DNA from: Clostridium magnum DSM 2767
GTDB lineage: Bacteria > Bacillota > Clostridia > Clostridiales > Clostridiaceae
NCBI RefSeq assembly: GCF_001623875.1
Contig: NZ_LWAE01000002.1
Location: 744,001-808,000 of the forward strand
DNA length: 64,000 nt
Direction: 5' to 3'
Below are positions 17,273-25,362 of this stretch, one piece after another. The position numbers and the translations under genes were made by a program. Under the pieces are notes generated by a model. It saw only the letters and a list, made by a program, of their open reading frames with translations, did no database searches and was not told the origin of the DNA. The stretch's first letter is position 1, and each line of letters opens with the position of its first letter.

Positions 17273-18295
17273 ATGAAGGTTGAAGATATAGTTAATAAAT
17301 TAAATAGCACAGAATACAAATTTTTAAGAGAAGAGAAATCCCTTGGAAACAATATTATCTTACTCACCACAGGAGGCAGTCATGCTTATGGAACAGATGT
17401 TGAGACGAGCGATTTGGATATCAGAGGAATTGCATTAAATAGCAAAAAAGAGCTATTAACGATGAAATGTAAAGATAAGCCTTTTGAAAATAGGGATAAT
17501 GAAAAAGATGTAACCATCTATTTTCTAAAACAAATAATAAACTTGTTAACTAATGCCAATCCTAATGTATTAGAAATATTAGGAACAAAAGAAGATCATC
17601 TTTTTATTTGTACTAAAGAGGGTAGAATGTTAAAAGATAATGCGAATATGTTTTTATCGAAAAGAGCTTATGTCTCTTTTGGAGGCTATGCGATCCAACA
17701 ATTGAGAAGACTGCAGAATGCTCTAGCAAGAGATAGCTACCCTCAAGTGGAGAAAGAGAAACATATATTGGGAAGTATTGAAAAACAAATGATGACATTT
17801 ACTGATAGATATAAGAAAGTAATAAATGGTGAATTAAAGCTATATATTGATAAATCTAGCAGACAAGGATTTGAAAATGAGATTTTTATAGATATTAGTT
17901 TGAAAAAATATCCTTTAAGAGATTTAAAAGGTATGTACTCTGAAATGAATCAGGTAGTTAACGATTATTATAAACTTAATCATAGAAATAGTAAAAAGGA
18001 TGAATTACATCTAAATAAACATGCTATGCATCTTATTAGATTACTAGTAACAGGGACTGAAATACTCGAGGGAAAGGGTATTAATACTTATAGAGAAAAA
18101 GAAAGAGAATTGCTTCTAGACATAAGAAGTAGCAAATATACTTATGAACAAATTTTTGAAATGGTTGATACTTATGATAAACAATTTGAATATGCAAAAA
18201 AGAATTGCAATTTGCCGGATACACCAAATTATAAAAAGATTGATGAGTTAGTCATAGAGATTAATAAAGGAGTAGTAGTCAATGGAGAAGATTAA
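17273..18295 (+). CDS. Predicted nucleotidyltransferase (RlaP/YcgL-like, DNA polymerase beta fold)
   Basis: About 340 residues. The N-terminal TTGGSHAYGTDVETSDLDIRGI is the GS..G...D.D.R nucleotidyltransferase core with both metal-binding Asps. The rest is helical with conserved HxxRLL (HAMHLIRLL). Members of this family (PF10127) are associated with RNA-repair gene sets, but their substrates are largely unknown. The preferred start is ATG at 17273, with GGGAGGT 8 bases before it; the longer frame from 17225 lacks a site. It overlaps the CCA-enzyme gene by 14 bases, so the two are translationally coupled and the function may concern tRNA or RNA ends. Confidence 0.82.
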   Translation: MKVEDIVNKLNSTEYKFLREEKSLGNNIILLTTGGSHAYGTDVETSDLDIRGIALNSKKELLTMKCKDKPFENRDNEKDVTIYFLKQIINLLTNANPNVLEILGTKEDHLFICTKEGRMLKDNANMFLSKRAYVSFGGYAIQQLRRLQNALARDSYPQVEKEKHILGSIEKQMMTFTDRYKKVINGELKLYIDKSSRQGFENEIFIDISLKKYPLRDLKGMYSEMNQVVNDYYKLNHRNSKKDELHLNKHAMHLIRLLVTGTEILEGKGINTYREKERELLLDIRSSKYTYEQIFEMVDTYDKQFEYAKKNCNLPDTPNYKKIDELVIEINKGVVVNGED

Positions 18296-19643
18296 TATTA
18301 TGATACCAAAGGATGTAAGGTTTATAATTAGTACTTTAAAAAATGAAGGCTATGAAGGCTACAGCGTAGGGGGATGTGTAAGGGACAGCATCCTAGGGAG
18401 AGAACCTCAGGATTGGGATATAACTACAAATGCCTTACCTCAGCAAACCATGTCTATATTCAAAAATAAAGGGATTAGGGTTATAGAGACAGGGCTAAAA
18501 CATGGAACAGTAACAATACTTATTAATAATATTGGATATGAAGTAACTACTTACAGAATAGAGGGAGAATATTCGGATAATAGGCATCCAGACAATGTAA
18601 CATTTACGACTTCGTTGAAAGAGGATTTGTCTAGAAGAGACTTTACAATAAATGGGATGGCATACAATGATGATAACGGAATAGTAGATTATTTTAACGG
18701 GCTTCAAGATTTAAAGAACAAGATAATTAAATCCGTTGGAACTGCTGATGATAGATTTAAGGAAGATGCTTTAAGAATGCTTAGAGCTGTAAGGTTCTCG
18801 TCACAGTTAGGCTTTGAGCTGGATTATGAAGATTTATTCATTAGCATTAAGAAAAATGCCCATCTAATAAAGAATGTAAGCCAGGAGCGTATAAGAGAAG
18901 AGTTGTGCAAAATTCTAGTTTCTCTAAAACCAAGTGTAGGCATAATAGCATTAAAGGAAAGCAATCTTCTAGAACATATTTTGCCAGAATTAATGATTTG
19001 TGTTGGTTTTGATCAAAAAAATTATCATCATGATAAGGATGTATTTAATCATATATTAGCGGTATTAGATAATACTCCTGCAAAACTGGAAATAAGATTA
19101 GCAGCTTTGCTTCATGATATAGGAAAACCTCAATGTTTTACAATAGACGAGAAGAGTATAGGACACTTTTATGGACATCATAAAAATAGTGCTGATATTA
19201 GTAGAAGAATATTAAAAAGACTAAAATTTGATAATAAAACAATAGATGTTGTATCATTGTTAGTTTATGAACATATGAGCAAATTTGATAAGATAAAAAC
19301 TCCAAGTATTAAAAAGTTCATGAATAGAGTTGGAATTGAAAATTTAGAAGATTTATTTGAATTACAAATAGCAGATAGTAAAGGATCTGCAAAGAAGTTT
19401 CAAGATTATAGTAAAATCTTGGATTTGAAACACAAATGTCAAGTAATACTAGATGAAAAACAGCCATTGAGCATAAAGGAATTAAAGATTAATGGAAGTG
19501 ATTTAATAGAGTTAGGTATAAAACAGGGAAAGCAAATAGGAGAAGCTTTAAATATGTTGTTAGAAATGGTTCTTGAAAATCCAGAATTGAATGATAAGAA
19601 AAAATTAATAGAGATTCTAAATAAATCAAATTATATTAAGTGA
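18282..19643 (+). CDS. cca: CCA tRNA nucleotidyltransferase with HD domain
   Basis: 453 residues. The class II nucleotidyltransferase head has GGCVRDSILGREPQDWDITT with the DxD metal site. The RRDFTINGMAY, DRFKEDALRMLRAVRFSSQLGF and ERIREEL motifs of the neck follow. A C-terminal HD domain with LLHDIGKP and GHHKNSADI comes next. The enzyme adds or repairs the tRNA 3' CCA end. HD-containing versions may also have phosphatase or phosphodiesterase activity. The RBS (AAAGGAG) lies within the end of the upstream nucleotidyltransferase gene. Confidence 0.95.
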   Translation: MEKINIMIPKDVRFIISTLKNEGYEGYSVGGCVRDSILGREPQDWDITTNALPQQTMSIFKNKGIRVIETGLKHGTVTILINNIGYEVTTYRIEGEYSDNRHPDNVTFTTSLKEDLSRRDFTINGMAYNDDNGIVDYFNGLQDLKNKIIKSVGTADDRFKEDALRMLRAVRFSSQLGFELDYEDLFISIKKNAHLIKNVSQERIREELCKILVSLKPSVGIIALKESNLLEHILPELMICVGFDQKNYHHDKDVFNHILAVLDNTPAKLEIRLAALLHDIGKPQCFTIDEKSIGHFYGHHKNSADISRRILKRLKFDNKTIDVVSLLVYEHMSKFDKIKTPSIKKFMNRVGIENLEDLFELQIADSKGSAKKFQDYSKILDLKHKCQVILDEKQPLSIKELKINGSDLIELGIKQGKQIGEALNMLLEMVLENPELNDKKKLIEILNKSNYIK

Positions 19644-19731
19644 CTATTAAAAAAAGTATTGCATTTTTCAGTAACTTGAGTTAAAATTTCGTTGTAGCAA
19701 GAACTTTAATGATAAAAATGATAAAATTGTT

Positions 19732-19804
19732 CACTTATATAAATCTGGCAATATGGGCTGGATGTTTCTACCGAACTACCTAAAATAGTTGTAGGCTATA
19801 AGTG
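19732..19804 (+). ncRNA. Purine riboswitch aptamer, variant
   Basis: The three-way junction of the purine riboswitch can be traced. P1 pairs CACTTATA (19732-19739) with TATAAGTG (19797-19804). P2 is CTGGC/GCTGG around loop AATATGG, close to the standard GATATGG. J2/3 is ATGTTTCTACC, holding the invariant TTTCTACC. P3 is GAACTA/TAGTTG around CCTAAAA, close to CCGTAAA. J3/1 reads GGCTAT where guanine riboswitches have GACTAT; the specificity base is C, so guanine, a guanine derivative or another C-reading purine is expected rather than adenine. The A-to-G change beside it and the longer P3/J3/1 are unusual. It lies about 190 bases upstream of the COG2509 flavoprotein gene. Confidence 0.82.
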
Positions 19805-19845
19805 CTTTATGCACTATAGTTATACAATTTTCTTCATTTTTTGCA
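19796..19845 (+). promoter_or_regulatory. Expression-platform hairpin overlapping riboswitch P1
   Basis: CTATAAGTGC (which includes the 3' strand of P1) can pair with GCACTATAG across TTTA, followed by T-rich sequence through about 19842. Formation of P1 would therefore block this hairpin. If the hairpin terminates, ligand binding would turn the gene on, as in pbuE. The T-tract is interrupted, so termination strength is uncertain. A second TATAAGTG at 19946-19953 could also pair with the P1 5' strand. Confidence 0.55.
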
Positions 19846-19996
19846 TTGAAAATTCCTTTGGGGAAATTTAATGTTAAAAGGATATAACACTAAAATATAA
19901 TTTGTTTTAAACTCATAGCATTGTTCGTTACTAGGCGAATAATACTATAAGTGATTTATATTCAGAAATAATGAAGGTATTAAGGAGATGATTAGT

Positions 19997-21394
19997 TTGG
20001 TTTATGATGTAATAATAGTAGGAGCTGGTCCGGCAGGAATTTTTACTGCTTTAGAGATGGTAAGAAAGAAATCTAAGAAAAAGATTTTGATAATTGAAAA
20101 AGGAAGAAGTATAGATAAAAGGCATTGTCCAAAAGAAAAAACGAAGCAATGTGTTTCTTGCAAGCCTTATTGTCATATTACAACAGGCTTTTCAGGAGCT
20201 GGTGCATTTTCAGATGGCAAGTTGTCTTTAAGTTATGAGGTGGGTGGAGATTTACCAAGTCTAATTGGAAGCGATAAGGTACAGGAGTTTATTGAATATA
20301 CAGATAAAATATACCTTGAATTTGGAGCAGATCCAAAGGTAGAGGGATTAGATAATACTGAGGAAGTTAAAGAAATAAGAAGAAAAGCAATAGAAGCTAG
20401 TCTTAAATTAGTGGACTGTCCAATAAGACATTTAGGAACAGAGAAAGCTCAAGAAATTTATTTTAAAATACAAAATTACCTTTTAGACTCTGGAGTAGAA
20501 ATTAGATTTGATACAATAGTTAAGGATATAATTATTGAAGAAGGAGAGGTAAAAGGTGTAAAAATAGCGGATTCCAAAACTAAGAGTCAGGAAGAAAGTA
20601 TATATAGCAGCAATGTAGTGGTGGCTGCAGGAAGAAAAGGAGCAGACTGGCTTAAAGATATGTGTGTAAAACATAATATTAGCCATCGTGCAGGTACTGT
20701 AGATATAGGTGTTCGTGTTGAAATTAGAAATGAAGTTATGGAGAAGGTAAATAATGTCCTTTATGAGTCAAAGCTTATAGGTTATCCAGCACCTTTTAGA
20801 GATAAAGTAAGAACCTTCTGTCAAAACCCGGGCGGTTTTGTAAGTCAGGAAAATTACGACAATGATTTGGCTATAGTTAACGGACATTCCTATAAAGAGA
20901 AAAAATCCAACAATACTAATTTAGCTATATTAAGTTCTCATAATTTTTCTGAGCCATTTAATCAGCCTATTGAATATGGTAAGCAAGTAGCAGAATTAGT
21001 TAATATGCTTGGAAATGGTAAGATATTAGTTCAAAGATATGGTGACATTTTAGATGGAAAGAGAACCTGGCAGAAGGAATTATATCAATCAAATGTAAGA
21101 CATACACTACCAGATGCTGTGGCAGGGGACTTAACTTCAGCCATTCCATATAGACCAATGATGAATATCTTGAATTTCATTAATGCAATGAATACTGTTG
21201 TACCAGGTTTTGCAAGTAGAGAAACATTACTATATGGACCAGAAATAAAGTTTTATAGCAATAAAATAAATTTAGATGAAAGTTTTAATACAAATATAAA
21301 AGGACTCCACTGTTTAGGGGATTCCAGTGGATGGACAAGAGGATTAATGATGGCATCTGTTATGGGAGTGTTGATGGGACAAATAATTGAATAG
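19997..21394 (+). CDS. COG2509-type FAD/NAD(P)-dependent oxidoreductase
   Basis: About 465 residues. The N-terminal YDVIIVGAGPAGIFTALEM is a dinucleotide-binding motif. A Cys cluster (CPKEKTKQCVSCKPYCHITTG) comes next, then FSGAGAFSDGKLSLS, and the C-terminal FAD-binding GLHCLGDSSGWTRGLMMASVMG. This is the uncharacterised FAD-dependent dehydrogenase family. An ATG at 19988 directly abuts AAGGAG with no spacing, so TTG at 19997 (9 bases after the site) is the likely start. It follows a purine riboswitch, and purine nucleoside phosphorylase lies 900 bases downstream, which hints at a purine- or flavin-linked role. The reaction is unknown. Confidence 0.87.
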   Translation: MVYDVIIVGAGPAGIFTALEMVRKKSKKKILIIEKGRSIDKRHCPKEKTKQCVSCKPYCHITTGFSGAGAFSDGKLSLSYEVGGDLPSLIGSDKVQEFIEYTDKIYLEFGADPKVEGLDNTEEVKEIRRKAIEASLKLVDCPIRHLGTEKAQEIYFKIQNYLLDSGVEIRFDTIVKDIIIEEGEVKGVKIADSKTKSQEESIYSSNVVVAAGRKGADWLKDMCVKHNISHRAGTVDIGVRVEIRNEVMEKVNNVLYESKLIGYPAPFRDKVRTFCQNPGGFVSQENYDNDLAIVNGHSYKEKKSNNTNLAILSSHNFSEPFNQPIEYGKQVAELVNMLGNGKILVQRYGDILDGKRTWQKELYQSNVRHTLPDAVAGDLTSAIPYRPMMNILNFINAMNTVVPGFASRETLLYGPEIKFYSNKINLDESFNTNIKGLHCLGDSSGWTRGLMMASVMGVLMGQIIE

Positions 21395-21418
21395 GATAAA
21401 TAACTCAAAATACTAAGT

Positions 21419-21480
21419 AAAAGCACATTAGAGCAAGGAAGCATTTTAGGGATTGTTTCATTTTTCTAATGTGCTTTTTA
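21419..21480 (+). terminator. Terminator after the flavoprotein gene
   Basis: A 14-bp stem AAAAGCACATTAGA with TCTAATGTGCTTTT, a loop of about 32 bases, then a short T-run. Confidence 0.75.
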
Positions 21481-21609
21481 TACTATTGTGAAAAATTCGA
21501 ATGAGGATATAATATGTGTATATTTTGTAACTTAATAATTTACTATAAATAATATCTTAAATATGGGCAAAATAAATATAACAGTTAGTATTTTTAAGGA
21601 TGTGCTAAT

Positions 21610-22239
21610 ATGAAAAAAATTGTATTATTACTAATCTGCTTTACAATATCATTTACAGCAGGATTTGTATCTGCTAAAGGCCCATTACGAATATTTATAG
21701 AAAATAGAGAAGTTGAAAGTAATGACGGATATATGATAAAGGATGAAAAAGTGTATGTGTCTCAAGATGCACTAAAAAGAGATTTTGGATTTAATGTATT
21801 TTATGATAAAAATGAGAATCGAGTAAGGCTATATGATATGAAGAAAATATCTTTAGAAGGCAGAGTTAAATCCTTTGAAGAATTTGTAGAGTATTATGAA
21901 CCTAAAACTCCTGATGAAGCTTCAGAGCTTTGGGCAAAAGGAGTCAAGGAAAGAAATGGAGTATTTCAATATGCTGTTCTAAATAAGGGCTTGAAAGAAC
22001 AATTTAAGAATAAGGCTGAAGAACATGGCAGCTGGGTAACAGGATTTTCTAGTCCTTGGGTTGAAAGTTATGAAGTAACAAAGAAAAAAGTAAATGAATC
22101 AACCTGGGAATACAAGATAGTCTTTAAAGCTGTAACATCAGCTTCAGATACATATAATTGGAATGCAGCTTTGATAATTGGTAAAGAAAATAATAAATGG
22201 AGAATAATTGATATTAAAAAAGATTTTGATATAATGTAA
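21610..22239 (+). CDS. Secreted protein of unknown function
   Basis: 209 residues with a Sec signal peptide (MKKIVLLLICFTISFTAGFVSA). Residues 27-75 (RIFIENREVESNDGYMIKDEKVYVSQDALKRDFGF in outline) resemble the copper-amine-oxidase N-terminal-like module common in clostridial exported proteins. The C-terminal 120 residues form a mixed alpha/beta domain ending in WNAALIIGKENNKWRIIDIKKDF, like the NTF2/SnoaL-type endings of DUF families. RBS is moderate (AAGGATG). I do not recognise a specific function. The gene sits between the flavoprotein and deoD, but a terminator precedes it. Confidence 0.75.
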   Translation: MKKIVLLLICFTISFTAGFVSAKGPLRIFIENREVESNDGYMIKDEKVYVSQDALKRDFGFNVFYDKNENRVRLYDMKKISLEGRVKSFEEFVEYYEPKTPDEASELWAKGVKERNGVFQYAVLNKGLKEQFKNKAEEHGSWVTGFSSPWVESYEVTKKKVNESTWEYKIVFKAVTSASDTYNWNAALIIGKENNKWRIIDIKKDFDIM

Positions 22240-22280
22240 TATATGTAGGGAATATATTATTTAATTAGGAGGAGTTTGTA

Positions 22281-22988
22281 ATGAGTATTCATATAAATGC
22301 AAAAGAAGGTCAAATAGCTGAAAGTATATTGCTCCCAGGAGACCCATTGAGAGCTAAATTTATAGCAGAAAATTTTCTCCAGGATATTATATGTTACAAT
22401 GATGTAAGAGGGATGTACGGATTTACGGGAACATATAAAGGAAAGAAAGTTTCTGTTCAAGGAACAGGTATGGGTATACCATCAATATCAATATACGTAA
22501 ATGAGCTAATTCAAAGTTATGGTGTTAAAAATCTTATAAGAGTTGGAACCTGTGGTTCTTTTCAGCAATCAGTTAAAGTTAGGGATATAGTTATTGGTAT
22601 GGCTGCTTCAACAGATTCTAATATAAATAAGATAAGATTTAATGGAAGAGATTTCGCACCAACAGCGAGTTTTAAGCTATTAAATAAAGCTTATGATATA
22701 GCAATTAAAAAAGGATTTGACCCAAAAGTGGGCAATATCTTTAGTTCTGACACATTTTATAATGACAATCCAGATGAATGGAAACAATGGGCTAAATTCG
22801 GATGTTTAGCAGTAGAAATGGAAGCTGCGGGTCTGTACACATTAGCTGCAAAGTATGGGGTTGATGCACTTACTATACTTACAGTAAGTGATCATCTTGT
22901 AACTGGTGAACTTACAACAGCAGAAGAACGACAAACAACTTTCACAAATATGATTGAAGTGGCACTTGATACTATACATTCACTATAA
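22281..22988 (+). CDS. deoD: Purine-nucleoside phosphorylase, DeoD type
   Basis: 235 residues, the standard DeoD length. It cleaves purine (deoxy)nucleosides with phosphate to base and (deoxy)ribose-1-phosphate. Motifs are [14 protein letters not shown] (phosphate site), [52 protein letters not shown] and LTVSDH (catalytic Asp). The RBS is AGGAGGAG. A hairpin AAGCTATAG/CTATAGCTT at 23010-23040 follows but has a poor T-tract. Confidence 0.96.
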   Translation: MSIHINAKEGQIAESILLPGDPLRAKFIAENFLQDIICYNDVRGMYGFTGTYKGKKVSVQGTGMGIPSISIYVNELIQSYGVKNLIRVGTCGSFQQSVKVRDIVIGMAASTDSNINKIRFNGRDFAPTASFKLLNKAYDIAIKKGFDPKVGNIFSSDTFYNDNPDEWKQWAKFGCLAVEMEAAGLYTLAAKYGVDALTILTVSDHLVTGELTTAEERQTTFTNMIEVALDTIHSL

Positions 22989-23093
22989 TTGTATCCACAT
23001 ATTAAACTAAGCTATAGCGATCTAACTGATACTATAGCTTATATTTTAGATAAAAATTTTATTATATAAAGTAGCAAAGGATTTGGTGTTGGT

Positions 23094-24353
23094 ATGGAAT
23101 ATTTAGAGAAGAAATCAGTTCATAGAAACTCAATTTTTGATAGTATAAAAAAAGAGATTACATTTGAATTAGATAGCAGTAATTTAATTATTGATATAAG
23201 CCATAACGTAATTAATATATTAGGATTTTTATCTGATGAAATGATAGGAAGAAATATTTTTGATTTTATTGAAGTTAAGGAAAGTTATTTTAATTTGAAC
23301 TTTCTTGATAATATAGACATGTTCTTTATTCATAAGAATAGGGGCTTAGTTTATATGGAATTACAAATAAAAGTTATAGAAGATGACAGAGGGAAAATTT
23401 TAAGAAAGTATGGATCTATGATAGATATATCAAAATATAAAGAAATTGAACGAAGGAAGGAGCACTTTAAAGTTGTACTTGAAAGTGCTAAGGATATAAT
23501 ATATCGTTTTGAAATTATACCTGAGCCTAAATTTGTATATATTAGTTCAGCTGTAGAAGAAGTATTTGGATATGAGGTGGAAGAATATTATAAGAACTAT
23601 ATGCATGTTTTTAATACATCTCATCCAGATGATATTTCAATTTTGTATAAAAAAATGAATAATGAATTAGATTACTCTAAACCAATTGAATCCCGTTGGA
23701 TTCATAAGAGTGGTAACTGTGTTTGGATAGAAGACTATGTTACGCCAGTATATGATAATAGTGGAAAACTTATTGCCTTTGAAGGTGTTTGCAGAGATAT
23801 TAGCTATAGAAAAGCTTTAGAAGAAAATCTTAGTTATTTAACTTATCATGATAGTCTAACAGGCTTAAAGAATAGAGCTTTTTATGATAAACAAATTGAA
23901 GAACTAAATACTTTAAGTAACTTACCTGTTGGAGTAATTGTTTGTGATTTAGACAACCTCAAGGTAATAAATGATACCATGGGACATAATAAAGGGGATT
24001 CAATAATTAAGTCAGTTTCAGACTTATTATTAGGAATAGAAAATAATCATATATTTATTTCAAGAATAGGTGGGGATGAATTTGTTATTTTAGTTAAAAA
24101 TACAAGTGAGTTTGAGATAGAAGAACTAGGGAGAAATATAAATTTGTTAATTAAAAAGCATAATTCAAAGAATCGAGAGTGTCCTATTCAATTATCTATT
24201 GGATATGCTTTTGCTGATAGATCAGTTGGAAAAATGGAGGAAATTTTTAAGATAGCTGATAAAAATATGTACGCTAACAAATTGCATAAGAACAAAAGAG
24301 ATAGAAATGCTATTGAAGTTACATATAATTATACTACTATTGCTATTGAATAA
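23094..24353 (+). CDS. PAS-PAS-GGDEF diguanylate cyclase
   Basis: 419 residues, no membrane segment. PAS 1 spans about residues 15-118 and ends in YGSMIDISKYKEIE. PAS 2 spans about 125-245, ending in a PAC motif (GVCRDISYRKALEENL). The GGDEF domain occupies about 255-405, with DSLTGLKNR, CDLDNLKVINDTMGH and SRIGGDEFVIL. The active site is intact and there is no RxxD I-site. It should make cyclic-di-GMP under control of ligands or redox state sensed by the PAS domains. AAAGGAT is 13 bases before the ATG, a long spacing. The following acetyltransferase gene starts 32 bases later. Confidence 0.92.
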   Translation: MEYLEKKSVHRNSIFDSIKKEITFELDSSNLIIDISHNVINILGFLSDEMIGRNIFDFIEVKESYFNLNFLDNIDMFFIHKNRGLVYMELQIKVIEDDRGKILRKYGSMIDISKYKEIERRKEHFKVVLESAKDIIYRFEIIPEPKFVYISSAVEEVFGYEVEEYYKNYMHVFNTSHPDDISILYKKMNNELDYSKPIESRWIHKSGNCVWIEDYVTPVYDNSGKLIAFEGVCRDISYRKALEENLSYLTYHDSLTGLKNRAFYDKQIEELNTLSNLPVGVIVCDLDNLKVINDTMGHNKGDSIIKSVSDLLLGIENNHIFISRIGGDEFVILVKNTSEFEIEELGRNINLLIKKHNSKNRECPIQLSIGYAFADRSVGKMEEIFKIADKNMYANKLHKNKRDRNAIEVTYNYTTIAIE

Positions 24354-24385
24354 ATATAACACTTATTGAATTTTCAGGAGTACCT

Positions 24386-24931
24386 ATGAGCTCTGCATAT
24401 GAGAGGAGTGGTAAAATAGTGAAAATATCTGTAAAACGTGTTACAAAAGAAGATGTTAAAATAATAAGTAACATTTATGCTTTAAGTTGGAAAACTGCTT
24501 ATAGAGGATTAATACCTCAAAAGTATCTAGATGAGCTAAGAGACGATTTTTGGGTAGGAACTTTTGAAAATTGGATAACAACTAAAGTGATAACAGCAGA
24601 TATACTATCTGTAGATAACTTTCCGGTTGGAGGTATAGCCTATGGTAAATCTAGAGATGAGAAGTTGACAGATTGGGGAGAAATTGTTTCTATTTATGTT
24701 CACCCAGATCATTATCGATTAGGATATGGAAAAATATTGTTAGATACAGCTTTAAAATTCATGAGAGAAGATGGTTATAAAAAATGTTATCTTTGGGTCC
24801 TGGAACAAAATGAAAATGCAAAATGTTTTTATGAAAAAAATGGTTTTAGGTGTAATAAAGATCAATTTGAATTTCAAATAATGGGTAAACAATTAACTGA
24901 TTTAAGATATGTTTTGGATTTAGATAACTAG
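24386..24931 (+). CDS. GNAT-family N-acetyltransferase
   Basis: 181 residues. The GNAT core is visible: VKRVTKEDVKIISNIYALSWKTAYRGLIP, then VSIYVHPDHYRLGYGKILLDTAL (acetyl-CoA loop of the type R/Q-x-x-G-x-G/A) and ENENAKCFYEKNGF-like 'NENAKCFYEKNGF'. It transfers acetyl groups to an amine; the substrate is unknown. Two starts compete: ATG at 24386 after CAGGAG, and GTG at 24419 ten bases after GAGAGGAG, which removes 11 residues outside the domain. Confidence 0.86.
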   Translation: MSSAYERSGKIVKISVKRVTKEDVKIISNIYALSWKTAYRGLIPQKYLDELRDDFWVGTFENWITTKVITADILSVDNFPVGGIAYGKSRDEKLTDWGEIVSIYVHPDHYRLGYGKILLDTALKFMREDGYKKCYLWVLEQNENAKCFYEKNGFRCNKDQFEFQIMGKQLTDLRYVLDLDN

Positions 24932-25000
24932 ATATTATTATAAAAAAATAGTAATAAGTAATTTGGTGAATAAACTTACGTAGGAAGTAAAACCTATATC

Positions 25001-25046
25001 AGATCACATTTGAAAGCCCATCTGATTTAAGTTTCCACTTCATGAG
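25001..25046. repeat. Partial copy C of the dispersed repeat
   Basis: CCCATCTGATTTAAGTTTCC followed by ACTTCAT matches the right end of the repeat at 12345 almost base for base. An ATCAGAT upstream completes the closing stem. The rest of the repeat is missing. It lies in the 430-base gap between the acetyltransferase and CWB2 genes. Confidence 0.6.
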
Positions 25047-25149
25047 TGTACTTTCCACAAATAACAGAAAGATCAGAAATTAGGGTACAAAACACTAGAA
25101 TAAAACAGTTTCACCGGGATAACATAACATTAGAAAGGAGCGTTGTAGA

Positions 25150-25302
25150 ATGAAAAATAAATACAGCAATTCTTTAGATAATGTAATGACAAAATACAAA
25201 AATGATATGAATGATATAACTATTATAGATAAAGGGGACATCATGGCCATGTTTAATACAGAAAGACCAAAAAAGAAGGGTAGGTTTAGAATATTTAATT
25301 AG
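25150..25302 (+). CDS. Small basic protein, 50 residues, unknown
   Basis: An open frame of 50 codons begins 10 bases after a strong GAAAGGAG site. The protein starts MKNKYSNSLDNVMTKYKN and ends with a Lys/Arg-rich tail KKKGRFRIFN. It has no signal peptide or membrane segment. A perfect palindromic terminator follows at 25326. The combination of ribosome binding site, frame and terminator makes it a credible small gene. I do not recognise the family. Confidence 0.55.
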   Translation: MKNKYSNSLDNVMTKYKNDMNDITIIDKGDIMAMFNTERPKKKGRFRIFN

Positions 25303-25325
25303 AGTTATTAAAAAATGAAAAAACA

Positions 25326-25359
25326 AATTACATCCTTAGGATATCCTAAGGATGTAATT
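25326..25359. terminator. Perfect 34-base palindromic bidirectional terminator
   Basis: The two 17-base halves, meeting at the centre of GGATATCC, are exact reverse complements. It sits between the small gene and the convergent CWB2 gene, with an A-run on the left (T-run for the minus strand). Confidence 0.85.
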
Positions 25360-25362
25360 ATA

